Source: Atriophallophorus winterbourni
Lineage: Eukaryota; Platyhelminthes; Trematoda; Plagiorchiida; Microphallidae
DNA: 64,000 bases
Direction: 5' to 3'
Assembly: GCA_013407085.1 (NCBI GenBank)
Contig: JACCGJ010020378.1
Coordinates: 31,505-95,504, forward strand
The notes under the pieces were generated by a model. That model was not told the origin of the DNA. It did no database searches and saw only the letters and a list, made by a program, of their open reading frames with translations. Every line of letters starts with the position of its first letter. Position 1 is the stretch's first letter. Shown here piece after piece: positions 10,563 to 23,600 of the stretch. A program made the position numbers and the translations under genes.

Positions 10563-11744
10563 GTCGGTTTACACAGCGCCCGAAATTCGTGAACAAAAAT
10601 AAGTAATGCGCACAATGTTAAGGTTTTTTTGGCGAAAACAAAAATTGTATCAAATAGTATGTATAAGGTGAATAACGCTGTTTGCTAGATTGCTGCATCC
10701 ACATTAATATCCGCCAGTCTGTAAATGATGATCTTGCTGGTAGATAAAGGTGCCACAATTGTGACGTGCATCACAACGAAATGGATAGTTTTCTCAATCA
10801 TAAACTCTGAGCGAACGAACGGATGGTTCAAGATAATACTTGCGCCTTTCAAAATCAGATTAATACATGGTTAGTTAGCTAACGTTGTTTTGTATCCATT
10901 CACAATTTTTTCAATACTATGTTCCATTTTATAATTTAAGATTAAAAGTTATTCGAATCTGTATGAAAGATTATGCATGTCTTGGTAATATTTACGGTTG
11001 TGTAACATTCACACGAGTCCAATCGGTTAGGCCTTAAGCTTCTTCCTACGGCAGGATCAATTTTTTTGTATCCCACCCGAAATCAATAAATCATTGTACC
11101 GAACATTGTAGCAAATACTCCGTGGTGTACCTTCTATGAATTCCAAGTTGCATTTTAAAAGAACCAGCGTATCGTGGATGAAGATGGTCGTTCAAAGTTT
11201 TTTTGCATGCTTGCTAAGAATAGAGATAAGTTATGATGTGCTATCTTGCAAAAACAGAGAATAAAGTACACTCGCTGAATGTTAGACTGTTTGAAACATG
11301 AATGTTCTTTGTTTTCGTGAGCGAATCATGTATACAGAAAGCATTCAACTACTCAGATTTGCACCCTCGGGAACCATGATGAATGGAAATTCATATGTTC
11401 GATAAAGTAAATACATTTTTGGTTTATTGAATATTGATTCGTTGGCACAATTAAAATATAATCTCTCGTTTAACCGCGTTATACGTGGTAGTTAAGCGGT
11501 CGGCAAGAACTAGCAAAAAGTAGCAATGTATTATCGAGTAAAATGTTCAAAGCGATTTTACAAAAAAAGAAGATTTACTGCAACTTCACTCGGCAGAACT
11601 CGATGAGAGTTCATTATGACAGTCAAAATGAGATTAACTCACCACATTTTTGTGAATATCAGTTATGGTATGTTCGCAAATCATCAGCTGACGCAAATTG
11701 TAGGTCCATAATTAGAAATTTATTTGATTTTATTCATTTCACAG

Positions 11745-11771
11745 TTACCGGAACCAAATCAAGAAAACAAA
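11745..11771 (+). CDS. 27-nt micro-exon candidate, unit copy 2
   Basis: Equivalent of the 27-nt exon in copy 1, with two base differences from it. Acceptor 'catttcacag' and donor 'gtaagtatt' are intact, and phase 1 is open (residues TGTKSRKQ). It belongs to the same splice-site family as 31,203-31,229. Confidence 0.5.
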
Positions 11772-12554
11772 GTAAGTATTGAGAATGAATTTGTAAATTG
11801 CAAATCTAAAATTCTTTATTGATTACCAATGTGTCAACTTGTAAACTACGGTGATATAAGGCTGGTACAACGAAAACTGTGCTAGCAACAAGCTTGTGTT
11901 TATTCGATATTTCACGTCATACACACATAATTAACTTACAGTTTTTGACTACTGAATATCTCCCAGTAAAATACCTAATGTTTTATCTATGAGGCTGATA
12001 TAACTTAAGGGCTTACACATTGAATTCGACTGTGTCTCAATCGCAATTTAACTGAAGTGAACATTTTGGCCTTGTGAGTTTGTTTTACGTAGAACAAACC
12101 ACAAAAAATATTACTCAGCACTCTAGTTGCATTTTTTGGCCATAAACACATTCACAGAAAAAAACATACATCTTTATCCCATGGATCTTCTTGTGTCGTC
12201 CCATCAAACGTACCCACGATACCACAGATCTGAGTTTCGTATTGTTTTGTCTTATCTGAGAAAGCAATAATGTATATTGGTTTTCCGAGCGCAATATATT
12301 TTCATTAAAAACATTGATTATTCATAGCTGTTATTAAAGGTGAACGAATTTAAATTTTATAGCAAAATAACATATCAACAAATTTTATCGCGGATTTATT
12401 CCTTTCTCCTGAGGAGAATCAGACAGCTTTATCTTATAAAACATTGAGAGAAAAAATGTGCACTTTTCTCGATCAATATAAATTTCATAAGCAAATCGCT
12501 TGCATTGTTTCGTTGTCCAAGACGTTAGTGTATTAGTCACACACGCACTGTCTA

Positions 12555-12836
12555 ATGCGTAGTACATCTATTCTGTCCACAATCGTCGGTATTGTGGCTT
12601 ACATTTCTCACATGGAAAACTTCAACGGCAACAGTGCCGTTTATCTACTGGTTGAATGGATGAGAACATGGATTGGGGATACAAATTGTTTTGGAAAGAT
12701 GTATCAAAAAATAAGCGTCTCCATGCTGGTTTACTTATATATGATCGTTCACAAAACTAACTTTTATCATAACTTTAAAAAATCAGCGTGCAAAAGGTCT
12801 CCCACCTCAAGACGTAAACAATACCGTGTGTTTTGA
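12555..12836 (+). pseudogene. 93-codon ORF with possible family resemblance
   Basis: Open frame identical in copy 3 (22,362-22,643). In copy 1 the same stretch (about 2,750-2,990) is interrupted by TAG and frameshifts. Residues VYLLVEWMRTWIGDTNCFGK can be aligned with CLILKWLKWGDSSIHF of the 55,311 exon (pattern L-L-x-W-x-x-W-G-D). No convincing splice pair was found. It is either a decayed family exon or a coincidence. Confidence 0.25.
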
Positions 12837-15705
12837 GAAATTGCACAATATTACTAATCTTGGAATAACCACTTTTCAATCAATCAAGTTTCTCAGGACA
12901 TGGGTATGAGGTTAATCTCATTGATTTTAATACCAATAAAGGCATGAAGAGTTACATATACTTCACCGTTTCTCTACTGTATATAGGCATGCGGATTACG
13001 ACCTTTCGGTCAGTAAGTGCAAAAGGAGTGACGCAAGTGTTTACCTTTGAAATGAACGCAGATTCAGATATGTTTTCAAGACCATGACATTGATAGTAAG
13101 ATCTTCGCATGCCCGACTCTATATTTATATAGTATAAAACGAAAGCTTTTGTGCGAGAAAACACTACGGAATTAAGGAAAAAATGCGAAACTTCAGATAG
13201 ATAGATTCAAATATAAGAACAACGGAGGATTGATGAACCCGGTAAACCCTCCCCTATCTTACAAAACCTCATTTGGAAATTTGATCGGGTTCCGTATATT
13301 TCAAGATTATTATCCGGCGCATTCTCCGCGCAACTTCAAAGCACGCCACAGATCATCTTGCATTATTTTTAAATGAATCACGACGTGCGGTTGGAATTTC
13401 CATAACCGATACTTTTGGATATAGGTTTCATAGTATTATCAGATCAATGTTATTTCCATATATTTATCTAAAGTTAGCTAGGACCAATTTACTCTTACAG
13501 CATGTAAGTATCTACGGCGGATCGTGACATGTGTGCAGTATTATTGAATTTTGTGATCTTCATTCGTTCATTAATTTGTTTCTGTGGATCAGCTCTCAGA
13601 TTTAGCCAACTTTTTTGAAACTGACAGGAGATACACAAAACGCAGCATGTGAAGTAGCAAATTTCTCAAAGGAATACTGACAACAAACTGTGCTGTATTG
13701 ATATTGTTACTGCTTTACGTTTAGTTTAATCCCGATGAAATGAAATATCGTGGTTTTTATGTGTTATAAAAATGCATGCTAATGAGCATTTTTTTAAACA
13801 ATCTATCGTTCAACTATCATGTGTTAACTGTGAGAAAGTGGTTACTAGTAAACAAGTTTATAATTGAGTCCCGCTGTTGCATGGGTTTTGAAAACGAAAC
13901 ACGATATTGAACCACCGAATCACATAGTGATTTGTGGTCAAGCACTCAAGGCGCTTAAAGATGATCAATCTGATGTGTTGTTCGCATTCCCCGAAATTTT
14001 GTTTTAACTCTAACAAAAACTAATATTACTGTAACTACCCGATGACGGCAAACAGCTAGAAACCGGTAGTGGAGTGTAATCTTGGAGTATATGGGCAACA
14101 CATCACTTCGGTTACTAATATTTTAAATACTGTCATCAGTTTTAACTGTTGAACAAGTGTCACGCAAAATGTCAAATTACATTAATCGCTGACGTGATCG
14201 ATCCTTAATGAAGAAAAGTTTCATTGCCCAGGCCAAGTCTGTAAAGACTGATTAGAAACAAACAAGGGTTGGCCTGATTCGATGAGTTTTGAGCAATAAA
14301 AGCCGTAAAAAGCATTTTGAGTTTAGAGCTGAAATTATAAATAATAATGGATTTATTTAAAAGTCTATTTGAAGAGGAGAACATATAGTTAACCTGTAAC
14401 ACAAATAAAAATCGGATAATATAATCTTTATTACCAAGCAGACAAATATGAACATCTCGGCAGATCATTCGACGCCAACGTTAAACATCTTCTAATGTTT
14501 CTCGCGCAGCGCTTTCTTTATGAAGACTTCACATTTGTAAAACGGATAGTCATTTCCATGTCTCACCTAAACACCTCTGACATCAGACCAAACCGTCTGT
14601 TCATTTGAAATCATCGGTTTACAATGCGATCGTTCATGCACAAATTTCGAAAAACGTATTTAGTGTAATTTGTAACAAATTTAACAAATCGAGCGAGAAA
14701 CTGTTTTCTAATAGACCGAGATACGACCTAGAATAATAGTCCAAACTCCGTACGGTGATTTGTTCCGAAACCATCAGACCTACTTTCATAACACGTTTGG
14801 TTCGCCACACAGGCTCCTCAAAGTTTTGTAATGCACGTACACTAAAAAAATTAACGATAATTTGAAATGAATATTTAAATTGATCTATGAAAGGTTACTT
14901 TACTGAGTTCATTTCTAGAATCTACGTAAAAGTTTACTGTTGGGAATAAGATGGACGTTTCAATGATCTTAAGGAGAGCAAGCATCTTTATAAGCGATTT
15001 AGAGGCTGTTTCTGCAAAGAACGTCGCCAAACAACAACAACACAACAACAAACAATTGCTTTTATAGCTCAAACGAGAGCAACGCGGTAATGTGTTCCTA
15101 CAAATTTCTTCAGTATACCCCTGTCATCAAGCAACAATGGTGATCGACCAGATCTTTGAAACTCTCTCTCAATTCAAGTGTGATGAAAGACATATTCAGA
15201 AATACTTAGAGGCGGAACATTGACGTCAGAAGAAGCAGATTAATCACTGCCTGATAAAAACTCGCAATGTGAAAATGATCATGCTAAGGTTTTAGCATTG
15301 CTGTTAATAATAGTTTTAAGTAGTGCTGCAACCTTCTGCCGAAAAATAATATAAATTAGTTTCGCCGAACATTAGAAGATTGGACATAATAATATACTTT
15401 GTGTTCGTGAGCTAGTCAATTTGAACAAAGAGCAGACCAATACGCGGAAATGCACTCTCTCGCATCATGGTTAACATAAAGTAATTTATTTCGGATAGCA
15501 AAACTTGTTACTTAAAAGAACGAAGTTTTGTTTATCTTACAATCAGCTAAATATCTGTGTAATAGCACAGCATTTCCCATCATGATATACTTTGTTCGGT
15601 TTTATCAGATAATATCAAATTATAATCAGATTATCATATTATAACCTGTAACAAATTGTTATCGGTACAAAATCATAATTATAAGTTCTCCAATCACCTC
15701 AATAG

Positions 15706-15723
15706 CCGCCCAAGGAAAAGGAG
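15706..15723 (+). CDS. 18-nt micro-exon candidate, unit copy 2
   Basis: Equivalent of 5,900-5,917. The donor is 'gtcagtgg' instead of 'gttagttg', still a usable GT site. It is open in phase 1. Confidence 0.4.
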
Positions 15724-15949
15724 GTCAGTGGATTTGAAATTGTTTTTTTACTTTTAATTTATCGTGAGTTCTTCAACTGCGGTTTAGTTCTTATTAACAA
15801 GAGCGCCATCTACATGTGGGCTTGTGCTTACCTTTGAGTTTGCGAGCATTTCTTGGTACATGTTGCTAAAGCTCCAAGAGTGAACACGCGAGATTTTTTA
15901 ATGAGTGGGCAATTGTCTTATTTTATTATTACAATTTACTTAAAAAATA

Positions 15950-17700
15950 ATTGTGTGTGTGTGTTTATTTCTGTGATTGAACATCAGGTTTGGTCGTGCA
16001 ATCCCTACGCAACAGTGGCATTCAAGAATATACTCATTTAACACCTATCCAGTGTTTCAATTCTTAATGTACCTAATCAAAACGTATACACTTAATAACG
16101 GCAAACAGCCGGAAACCGTAGTGTAGTGTAATTTCAGGAGATGTGAGCAACACATCGCTTTGGTCATCCGTATTCGCCTTGAGTGCTTGACCACAAATCA
16201 CTTTGTGATTCTGTGTTTGAGCATCGTGGTTCGTTGTACGTTCCTTGCGGGCCAGTGGCATTCAATTATACATTTGTTTACCATTTATCAACGTTTTAAT
16301 TCTTACCAAGTCTGCCTTCGCCTGATGACAGCAAAAGCCAGAATCCGCTAGTGCAGTGTAATTTCAGAGATGTGAGAAACACACCGCTTTGCTCATCCAC
16401 AAGCGCCTCGAGTTTCTTGCCAACAAATTGCTATAGGATTTTGTCTTTAAACACAGGGTTGGTTGTACCAACCCTATGCAACAGTGACATTCATGTTTAC
16501 ATTTGTTTGCAACTTTTCCACTGTTTCAAGGCTCCCTGATACTAATCTTACTGTATCTACCTGATGAGGGAAACAACCGGAAACCGGTTGTGCATTGTAA
16601 TTTACGGGCATGTGAGCAACACATAACGTTGGTCATCCCGGAGCGCCTTGAGTACTTGACCACAAATCACTATATGATACTGTCTTTGAAAATTGAGGTA
16701 CGAGGTACGAACCCTAAGCAACAGTAGCATGCAAGTTTAAACTAGTTTATCATTTATCCAGTGTTTCAAGACTCTTTGAACGTAATCTTACTGTCTCCAC
16801 CTAATGACCTCAAACAGCCAGATACCGGTAGTGCATCGTAATTTCTAGGTTGTGAGCAACACATCACTCTGGTCATCAATTAGCGTCATGAGTGCTTGAC
16901 CACGAAACACTATGTGATTTCGAGTTTGAACATCGCGATTCGTTGTACGAACCTAATGCCGCAGCGGCATTGAAGTGTACACTTTCTTCACGATTCACCC
17001 ACTGTTTCAATGCTAACTGTACCTAATCATACTCTATCCACCTGATGACAACAAACAGCCAAAATCCCCTAATATAGAGTAATTTCAGGAAATGTGAGCA
17101 ACACATCACTTTGGTCATCCAGAAGCGCCTCGAGTACTTGACCACAAATGACTATTCGATTACGTGTTTAAACGTCGTCGTTCGTTTTACGAACCCTATT
17201 TAACAGTGGCATTCATGTACACACTTGTTTACCACATTTCACTGTTTCAAGGCTCACTGAACCTAATCTCACTGTGTCCACCTGATGAAGGGAAACAGTC
17301 ATATACCGGTATTGCAGTGTAATTTTGGTGGAACTTAGCAAAACAACACTTTGGTCATCCATAAAAGCCTTGATTGCTTTACCACAAATCCCTATGTAAT
17401 TCAGTGTTTGAACATCGCGGTTTGTTGTTCGAACCCTATGCAACAGTGGCCTTTAATTATAAACTATTTTAGCATTCATCCACGGTTTTAAGGCTCAGTA
17501 AACTTAATCTCACTGTCTCCACCTGATGACGGGAAACACTCAGAAACCAGTAGTGCAATGTTACTGTGATGGATGTTTGCAACACATCATTTTGGTCATC
17601 AATCAGCGCCTTTAGTGCTTGACCACAAAATACTACGGGATTCTATGTTTGAACGACGTGGTTCGTCCTACGTACTTATACAACATTGAATATTGTATTG
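15950..17700 (+). repeat. Tandem array of 240-bp hammerhead repeats, copy 2
   Basis: Near-identical to the block at 6,150-7,910, with a cluster of single-base deletions at 16,290-16,460 that shorten some monomers. The monomer cores are decayed in the same way, as expected for a segment copied recently as part of the whole 9.8 kb unit rather than by independent monomer amplification. Confidence 0.75.
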
Positions 17701-19992
17701 TGTGGATTTATAAACAATTTATATCAATTATATAACACTTTCCAATAAATAAATAAATCGGGGTTTGTGAATAACGCTAACATTTCAATAAATTCAATCA
17801 TGTTTATACGGTGTGTTTGATGTACCGCAAGTGCGGTCTGCCCAATGGTGGATGTCCCAATTGTCGTTTACGATAGATAAGATCGTTTGGAATATGACCA
17901 TAATCTGCAAAAAATAAATATCCTGCATATTAAATTATCGTTAATTACACATAAGTATATTGACTACGGGGCATTTAAATTTCTAACGAGGATACTATTC
18001 CAAATATTAAGACAAACACTTATCCGTTATATTGTTGATAAATATTGGAATCTATATATTGTGGGTTCATGTTTGAGCTGGTTTAGCTGAACGTTCAACC
18101 ACAGCTGTATTCCTAAGTAAAAATAGTTTAGCATCCATTCAGCAAGGGCGGCCACAAAGGTTTCAAGCGAATGCTCAGTTTGATGGTTGCCATAAAAATG
18201 TTTTTTTATTCCTTTATTGTAACTACACACGTATCCTACAGTTTGATATATAATTAATCATTCTTGTATAAAAAGGTATTGCAACACTGATTACTAAATA
18301 TTCTGCTGTTGGATCGATTTAAACGGGTTCCACTTCCAAGAATATCACTAAATGCATTCTGATTTACAATTCTATTATATATAAATGGTTGCACTGCAAT
18401 CATGAAAAACGAATTTTTCTATTTTGTGTGGAAGACGTCTTTTGTCGACATTCTTCAGTTGATGTCATCCACGAACGTACATCACAAGCGCATGGTGTTT
18501 TCATTCTCCGCAGCTTTTCGTCCAATAGAGAAGCTGTTCCATTTGTCAACATCATATGGAAAATAAATCCAAATGTTTAGGATTGAAATGACAGAAACTC
18601 GAAGGCTAATATGCATGCATTTCTATAACACACACATACGAAATCTGGACTGTAGGATCACGGTCTAAATGCGCTTGAAGTAGCGGAAGTTTAATATAAG
18701 GAAAGGCCTTTGTATGATCATGTTGGATAAGTTTTTATAATCAATAACGGGCCTATATCGGGAATCGCTTTGTCAGTTCTTCGATTCTAGTTTGAATTTT
18801 GCTGGCAGTCCTACCTCATCATTAACACCACATTCAACACCAAACGTCTCCGATTCATCTGAAAAAGCAATCCTTCAGTAGCATACACCACACAACCATA
18901 AATACTTGAGAACAACCAAACTAGGATCAGGTTCATAGACTTGAAATAAAAGTCGAAGTCGTACACGCTAGTTTCTTCATTGCATTCAATGTTATACATC
19001 GGAAAAAACGTCCATTTAAATTCTTTTGTTAACAAAGGCAAATAAGCATACACTCCAAGATGACGAACTGCAATAAACATGGTATGGTACAATGCAAATC
19101 TGTTGAATTTTTATAATTCATATGGAATATACAACCTCATGTTGAAGAGTAAAATGACAGAGATACGAAGGTCCATATGAATGCATTATTATCACAAACA
19201 AACACCCTAAGCAAGGATTTCCTGCTGTTTGCAGCCAACAGTTATGCGGTGTATGATTAGTATGTCCTTAAGATTATTACTTGAAAGAATCAAAAACAAT
19301 TTGCATTAGTATGACGCGGTTGCATGAGGTGGGTACTAACAACCTGTTCAATCACATTAGCTCACAACGATGTAGAACGTGTATGAAAACATGAACATGA
19401 GCAAAACATGGATTGCATTTGAACTCATGATCATGAACAAAAGGCACACTTGCATGCATCTCCATCAATCACACACATTACACGACAGGTTTCGTGCTGT
19501 TTGCACTCATAAGGAAATGACTGAATGATCTTGGACCGCATGCGCTGGAAATTGGTGAAGAAAAATAAATAAAATTGCGCATGCATGCCACTGTTTTATA
19601 ATGTTACCTGTCCAATAATGCATTTTGTGATAGGCCACAATTAATTAAACTGTCTTACCATTTTTATAAAAACAATAATTGTTACTATTGGTGTTGTGCA
19701 CAGTGAATTGACAACCATAATAAATCAAGTTTTAAATAACACTTTTGCAAGAATGTATTAAGCGCATTATTAATAATCTAACCTAAATCAATTTATTCAA
19801 TGCGAAACATATAGCTGAAGCGATAGTACACTTGGTCGCCACGTTGCAAGCAAAGAAATAATATTTTTATCTCAAGGTTTGAGATACGTTTAACACGTTT
19901 CTCTTGAAAAGATAAAAGAGTCATACAATCACCAGAGTTTGTTTTCTTGCGCCGTTATATGAACTCGCGCTGCACCTCTGACTAAGACTCAG

Positions 19993-20018
19993 TGAGCTAT
20001 AGCGTTTGCAAGCGGAGC
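19993..20018 (+). CDS. Exon candidate E26, unit copy 2
   Basis: Copy of 10,185-10,210 with two base changes, giving S for R and C for W. The frame and both splice sites are preserved. Confidence 0.45.
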
Positions 20019-20051
20019 GTGGGTGTCATCATAACTTGTTCGTGCACGCAG

Positions 20052-20126
20052 AATATTTTGGCAAATGACATGAAGAATAACGGGATTGTGTTCAATATCT
20101 ATCGTTCATCCATAATGCTGACAAAT
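20052..20126 (+). CDS. Exon candidate E75, unit copy 2
   Basis: Copy of 10,244-10,318 with the same splice sites and phase 0 frame. No frame-disrupting change is seen. Confidence 0.55.
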
Positions 20127-20155
20127 GTGAGTGCCATCAGTTAGATCAGCTTCAG

Positions 20156-20260
20156 GATAACGTTTTATTTCTGCAAGAGAGGGTTCCTAGTCAGGAAAAT
20201 GTTAATATAATTATGGAATGGTCAACCGTCACCACTAATATTACCCTACCGCTCATCAGC
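20156..20260 (+). CDS. Exon candidate E105, unit copy 2
   Basis: Copy of 10,348-10,452; the one difference noticed is a synonymous C/T in the leucine codon before the final Ile-Ser. Splice sites are intact. Confidence 0.58.
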
Positions 20261-20310
20261 GTATGTTTCGCCTACGTTGTTTCACGTTTTGTGGGAATGA
20301 CCACGATCAG

Positions 20311-20370
20311 TGGTCGAGATTCCAACGAGTGTTTATCGACGTCACTCTATTAAAAGTGATCTCGGACAAG
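20311..20370 (+). CDS. Exon candidate E60, unit copy 2
   Basis: Copy of 10,503-10,562 with the same acceptor, frame and weak 'gtcggt' donor or alternative read-through to a stop. Confidence 0.48.
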
Positions 20371-20680
20371 GTCGGTTTACACAGCGCCCGAAATTCGTGA
20401 ACAAAAATAAGTAATGCGCACAATGTTAAGGTTTTTTTGGCGAAAACAAAAATTGTATCAAATAGTATGTATAAGGTGAATAACGCTGTTTGCTAGATTG
20501 CTGCATCCACATTAATATCTGCCAGTCTGTAAATGATGATCTTGCTGGTAGATAAAGGTGCCACAATTGTGACGTGCATCACAACGAAATGGATAGTTTT
20601 CTCAATCATAAACTCTGAGCGAACGAACGGATGGTTCAAGATAATACTTGCGCCTTTCAAAATCAGATTAATACATGGTT

Positions 20681-23600
20681 AGTTAGCTAACGTTGTTTTG
20701 TATCCATTCACAATTTTTTCAATACTATGTTCCATTTTATAATTTAAGATTAAAAGTTATTCGAATCTGTATGAAAGATTATGCATGTCTTGGTAATATT
20801 TACGGTTGTGTAACATTCACACGAGTCCAATCGGTTAGGCCTTAAGCTTCTTCCTACGGCAGGATCAATTTTTTTGTATCCCACCCGAAATCAATAAATC
20901 ATTGTACCGAACATTGTAGCAAATACTCCGTGGTGTACCTTCTATGAATTCCAAGTTGCATTTTAAAAGAACCAGCGTATCGTGGATGAAGATGGTCGTT
21001 CAAAGTTTTTTTGCATGCTTGCTAAGAATAGAGATAAGTTATGATGTGCTATCTTGCAAAAACAGAGAATAAAGTACACTCGCTGAATGTTAGACTGTTT
21101 GAAACATGAATGTTCCTTGTTTTCGTGATCGAATCATGTATACAGAAAGCATTCAACTACTCAGATTTGCACCCTCGGGAACCATGATGAATGGAAATTC
21201 ATATGTTCGATAAAGTAAATACATTTTTGGTTTATTGAATATTGATTCGTTGGCACAATTAAATATATTCTCTCGTTTAACCGCGTTATACGTGGTAGTT
21301 AAGCGGTCGGCAAGAACTAGCAAAAAGTAGCAATGTATTATCGAGTAAAATGTTCAAAGCGATTTTACAAAAAAAGAAGATTTACTGCAACTTCACTCGG
21401 CAGAACTCGATGAGAGTTCATTATGACAGTCAAAATGAGATTAACTCACCACATTTTTGTGAATATCAGTTATGGTATGTTCGCAAATCATCAGCTGACG
21501 CAAATTGTAGGTCCATAATTAGAAATTTATTTGATTTTATTCATTTCACAGTTACCGGAACCAAATCAAGAAAACAAAGTAAGTATTGAGAATGAATTTG
21601 TAAATTGCAAATCTAAAATTCTTTATTGATTACCAATGTGTCAACTTGTAAACTACGGTGATATAAGGCTGGTACAACGAAAACTGTGCTAGCCACAAGC
21701 TTGTGTTTATTCGATATTTCACGTCATACACACATAATTAACTTACAGTTTTTGACTACTGAATATCTCCCAGTAAAATACCTAATGTTTTATCTATGAG
21801 GCTGATATAACTTAAGGGCTTACACATTGAATTCGACTGTGTCTCAATCGCAACTTAACGGAAGTGAACATTTTGGCCTTGTGAGTTTGTTTTACGTGGA
21901 ACAAACCACAAAAATTATTACTCAGCACTCTAGTTGCATTTTTGGCCATAAACACATTCACAGAAAAAAACATACATCTTTATCCCATGGATCTACATGT
22001 GTCGTCCCATCAAACGTACCCACGATACCACAGATCTGAGTTTTGGTATTGTTTTGTCTTATCTGAGAAAGCAATAATGCATATTGGTTTTCCGAGCGCA
22101 ATATATTTTCATTGAAAACATTGATTATTCATAGCTGTTATTAAAGGTGAACGAATTTGAATTTTATAGCAAAATAACATATCAACAAATTTTAACGCGG
22201 ATTTATTCCTTTCTCCTGAGGAGAATCAGACAGCTTTATCTTATAAAACATTGAGAGAAAAAATGTGCACTTTTCTCGATCAATATAAATTTCATAAGCA
22301 AATCGCTTGCATTGTTTCGTTGTCCAAGACGTTAGTGTATTAGTCACACACGCACTGTCTAATGCGTAGTACATCTATTCTGTCCACAATCGTCGGTATT
22401 GTGGCTTACATTTCTCACATGGAAAACTTCAACGGCAACAGTGCCGTTTATCTACTGGTTGAATGGATGAGAACATGGATTGGGGATACAAATTGTTTTG
22501 GAAAGATGTATCAAAAAATAAGCGTCTCCATGCTGGTTTACTTATATATGATCGTTCACAAAACTAACTTTTATCATAACTTTAAAAAATCAGCGTGCAA
22601 AAGGTCTCCCACCTCAAGACGTAAACAATACCGTGTGTTTTGAGAAATTGCACAATATTACTAATCTTGGAATAACCACTTTTCAATCAATCAAGTTTCT
22701 CAGGACATGGGTATGAGGTTAATCTCATTGATTTTAATACCAATAAAGGCATGAAGAGTTACATATACTTCACCGTTTCTCTACTGTATATAGGCATGCG
22801 GATTACGACCTTTCGGTCAGTAAGTGCAAAAGGAGTGACGCAAGTGTTTACCTTTGAAATGAACGCAGATTCAGATATGTTTTCAAGACCATGACATTGA
22901 TAGTAAGATCTTCGCATGCCCGACTCTATATTTATATAGTATAAAACGAAAGCTTTTGTGCGAGAAAACACTACGGAATTAAGGAAAAAATGCGAAACTT
23001 CAGATAGATAGATTCAAATATAAGAACAACGGAGGATTGATGAACCCGGTAAACCCTCCCCTATCTTACAAAACCTCATTTGGAAATTTGATCGGGTTCC
23101 GTATATTTCAAGATTATTATCCGGCGCATTCTCCGCGCAACTTCAAAGCACGCCACAGATCATCTTGCATTATTTTTGAATGAATCACGACGTGCGGTTG
23201 GAATTTCTATCACCGATACTTTTGGATATAGGTTTCATAGTATTATCAGATCAATGTTATTTCCATATATTTATCTAAAGTTAGCTAGGACCAATTTACT
23301 CTTACAGCATGTAAGTATCTACGGCGGATCGTGACATGTGTGCAGTATTATTGAATTTTGTGATCTTCATTCGTTCATTAATTTGTTTCTGTGGATCAGC
23401 TCTCAGATTTAGCCAACTTTTTTAAAACTGACAGGAGATACACAAAACGCAGCATGTGAAGTAGCAAATTTCTCAAAGGAATACTGACAACAAACTGTGC
23501 TGTATTGATATTGTTACTGCTTCACGTATATTTTAATCCCGATGAAATGAAATATCGTGGTTTCTGTGTGTGATAAAAATGCATGCTAATGAGCATTTTT

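Larger units (their letters stand above)
1066..10870 (+). repeat. Tandem 9.8 kb unit, copy 1
   Basis: First of three tandem copies of a unit of about 9,807 bp. Landmarks recur with near-constant offset: 7,407 matches 17,213 and 9,003 matches 18,811. The left part (1,066 to about 3,893) is clearly diverged from copies 2 and 3, with scattered substitutions and small indels, whereas the right part (about 3,900-10,870) is almost identical to copy 2. The unit contains plus-strand exon candidates at 1,918, 5,900 and 10,185-10,562, plus a block of hammerhead-bearing repeats at 6,150-7,910. The start is placed where similarity to 10,870-10,930 fades, so it is approximate. Confidence 0.9.
10871..20680 (+). 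repeat. Tandem 9.8 kb unit, copy 2 (mosaic)
   Basis: Second copy. Its left part (to about 13,695) matches copy 3 almost perfectly and differs from copy 1; from about 13,716 on it matches copy 1 and differs from copy 3. Copy 2 is therefore a mosaic and records the site of the last unequal exchange. It carries the same exon candidates (11,745, 15,706, 19,993-20,370) and repeat block (about 15,950-17,700) as copy 1. The boundary to copy 1 is the equivalent of position 1,066 and is approximate. Confidence 0.9.
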
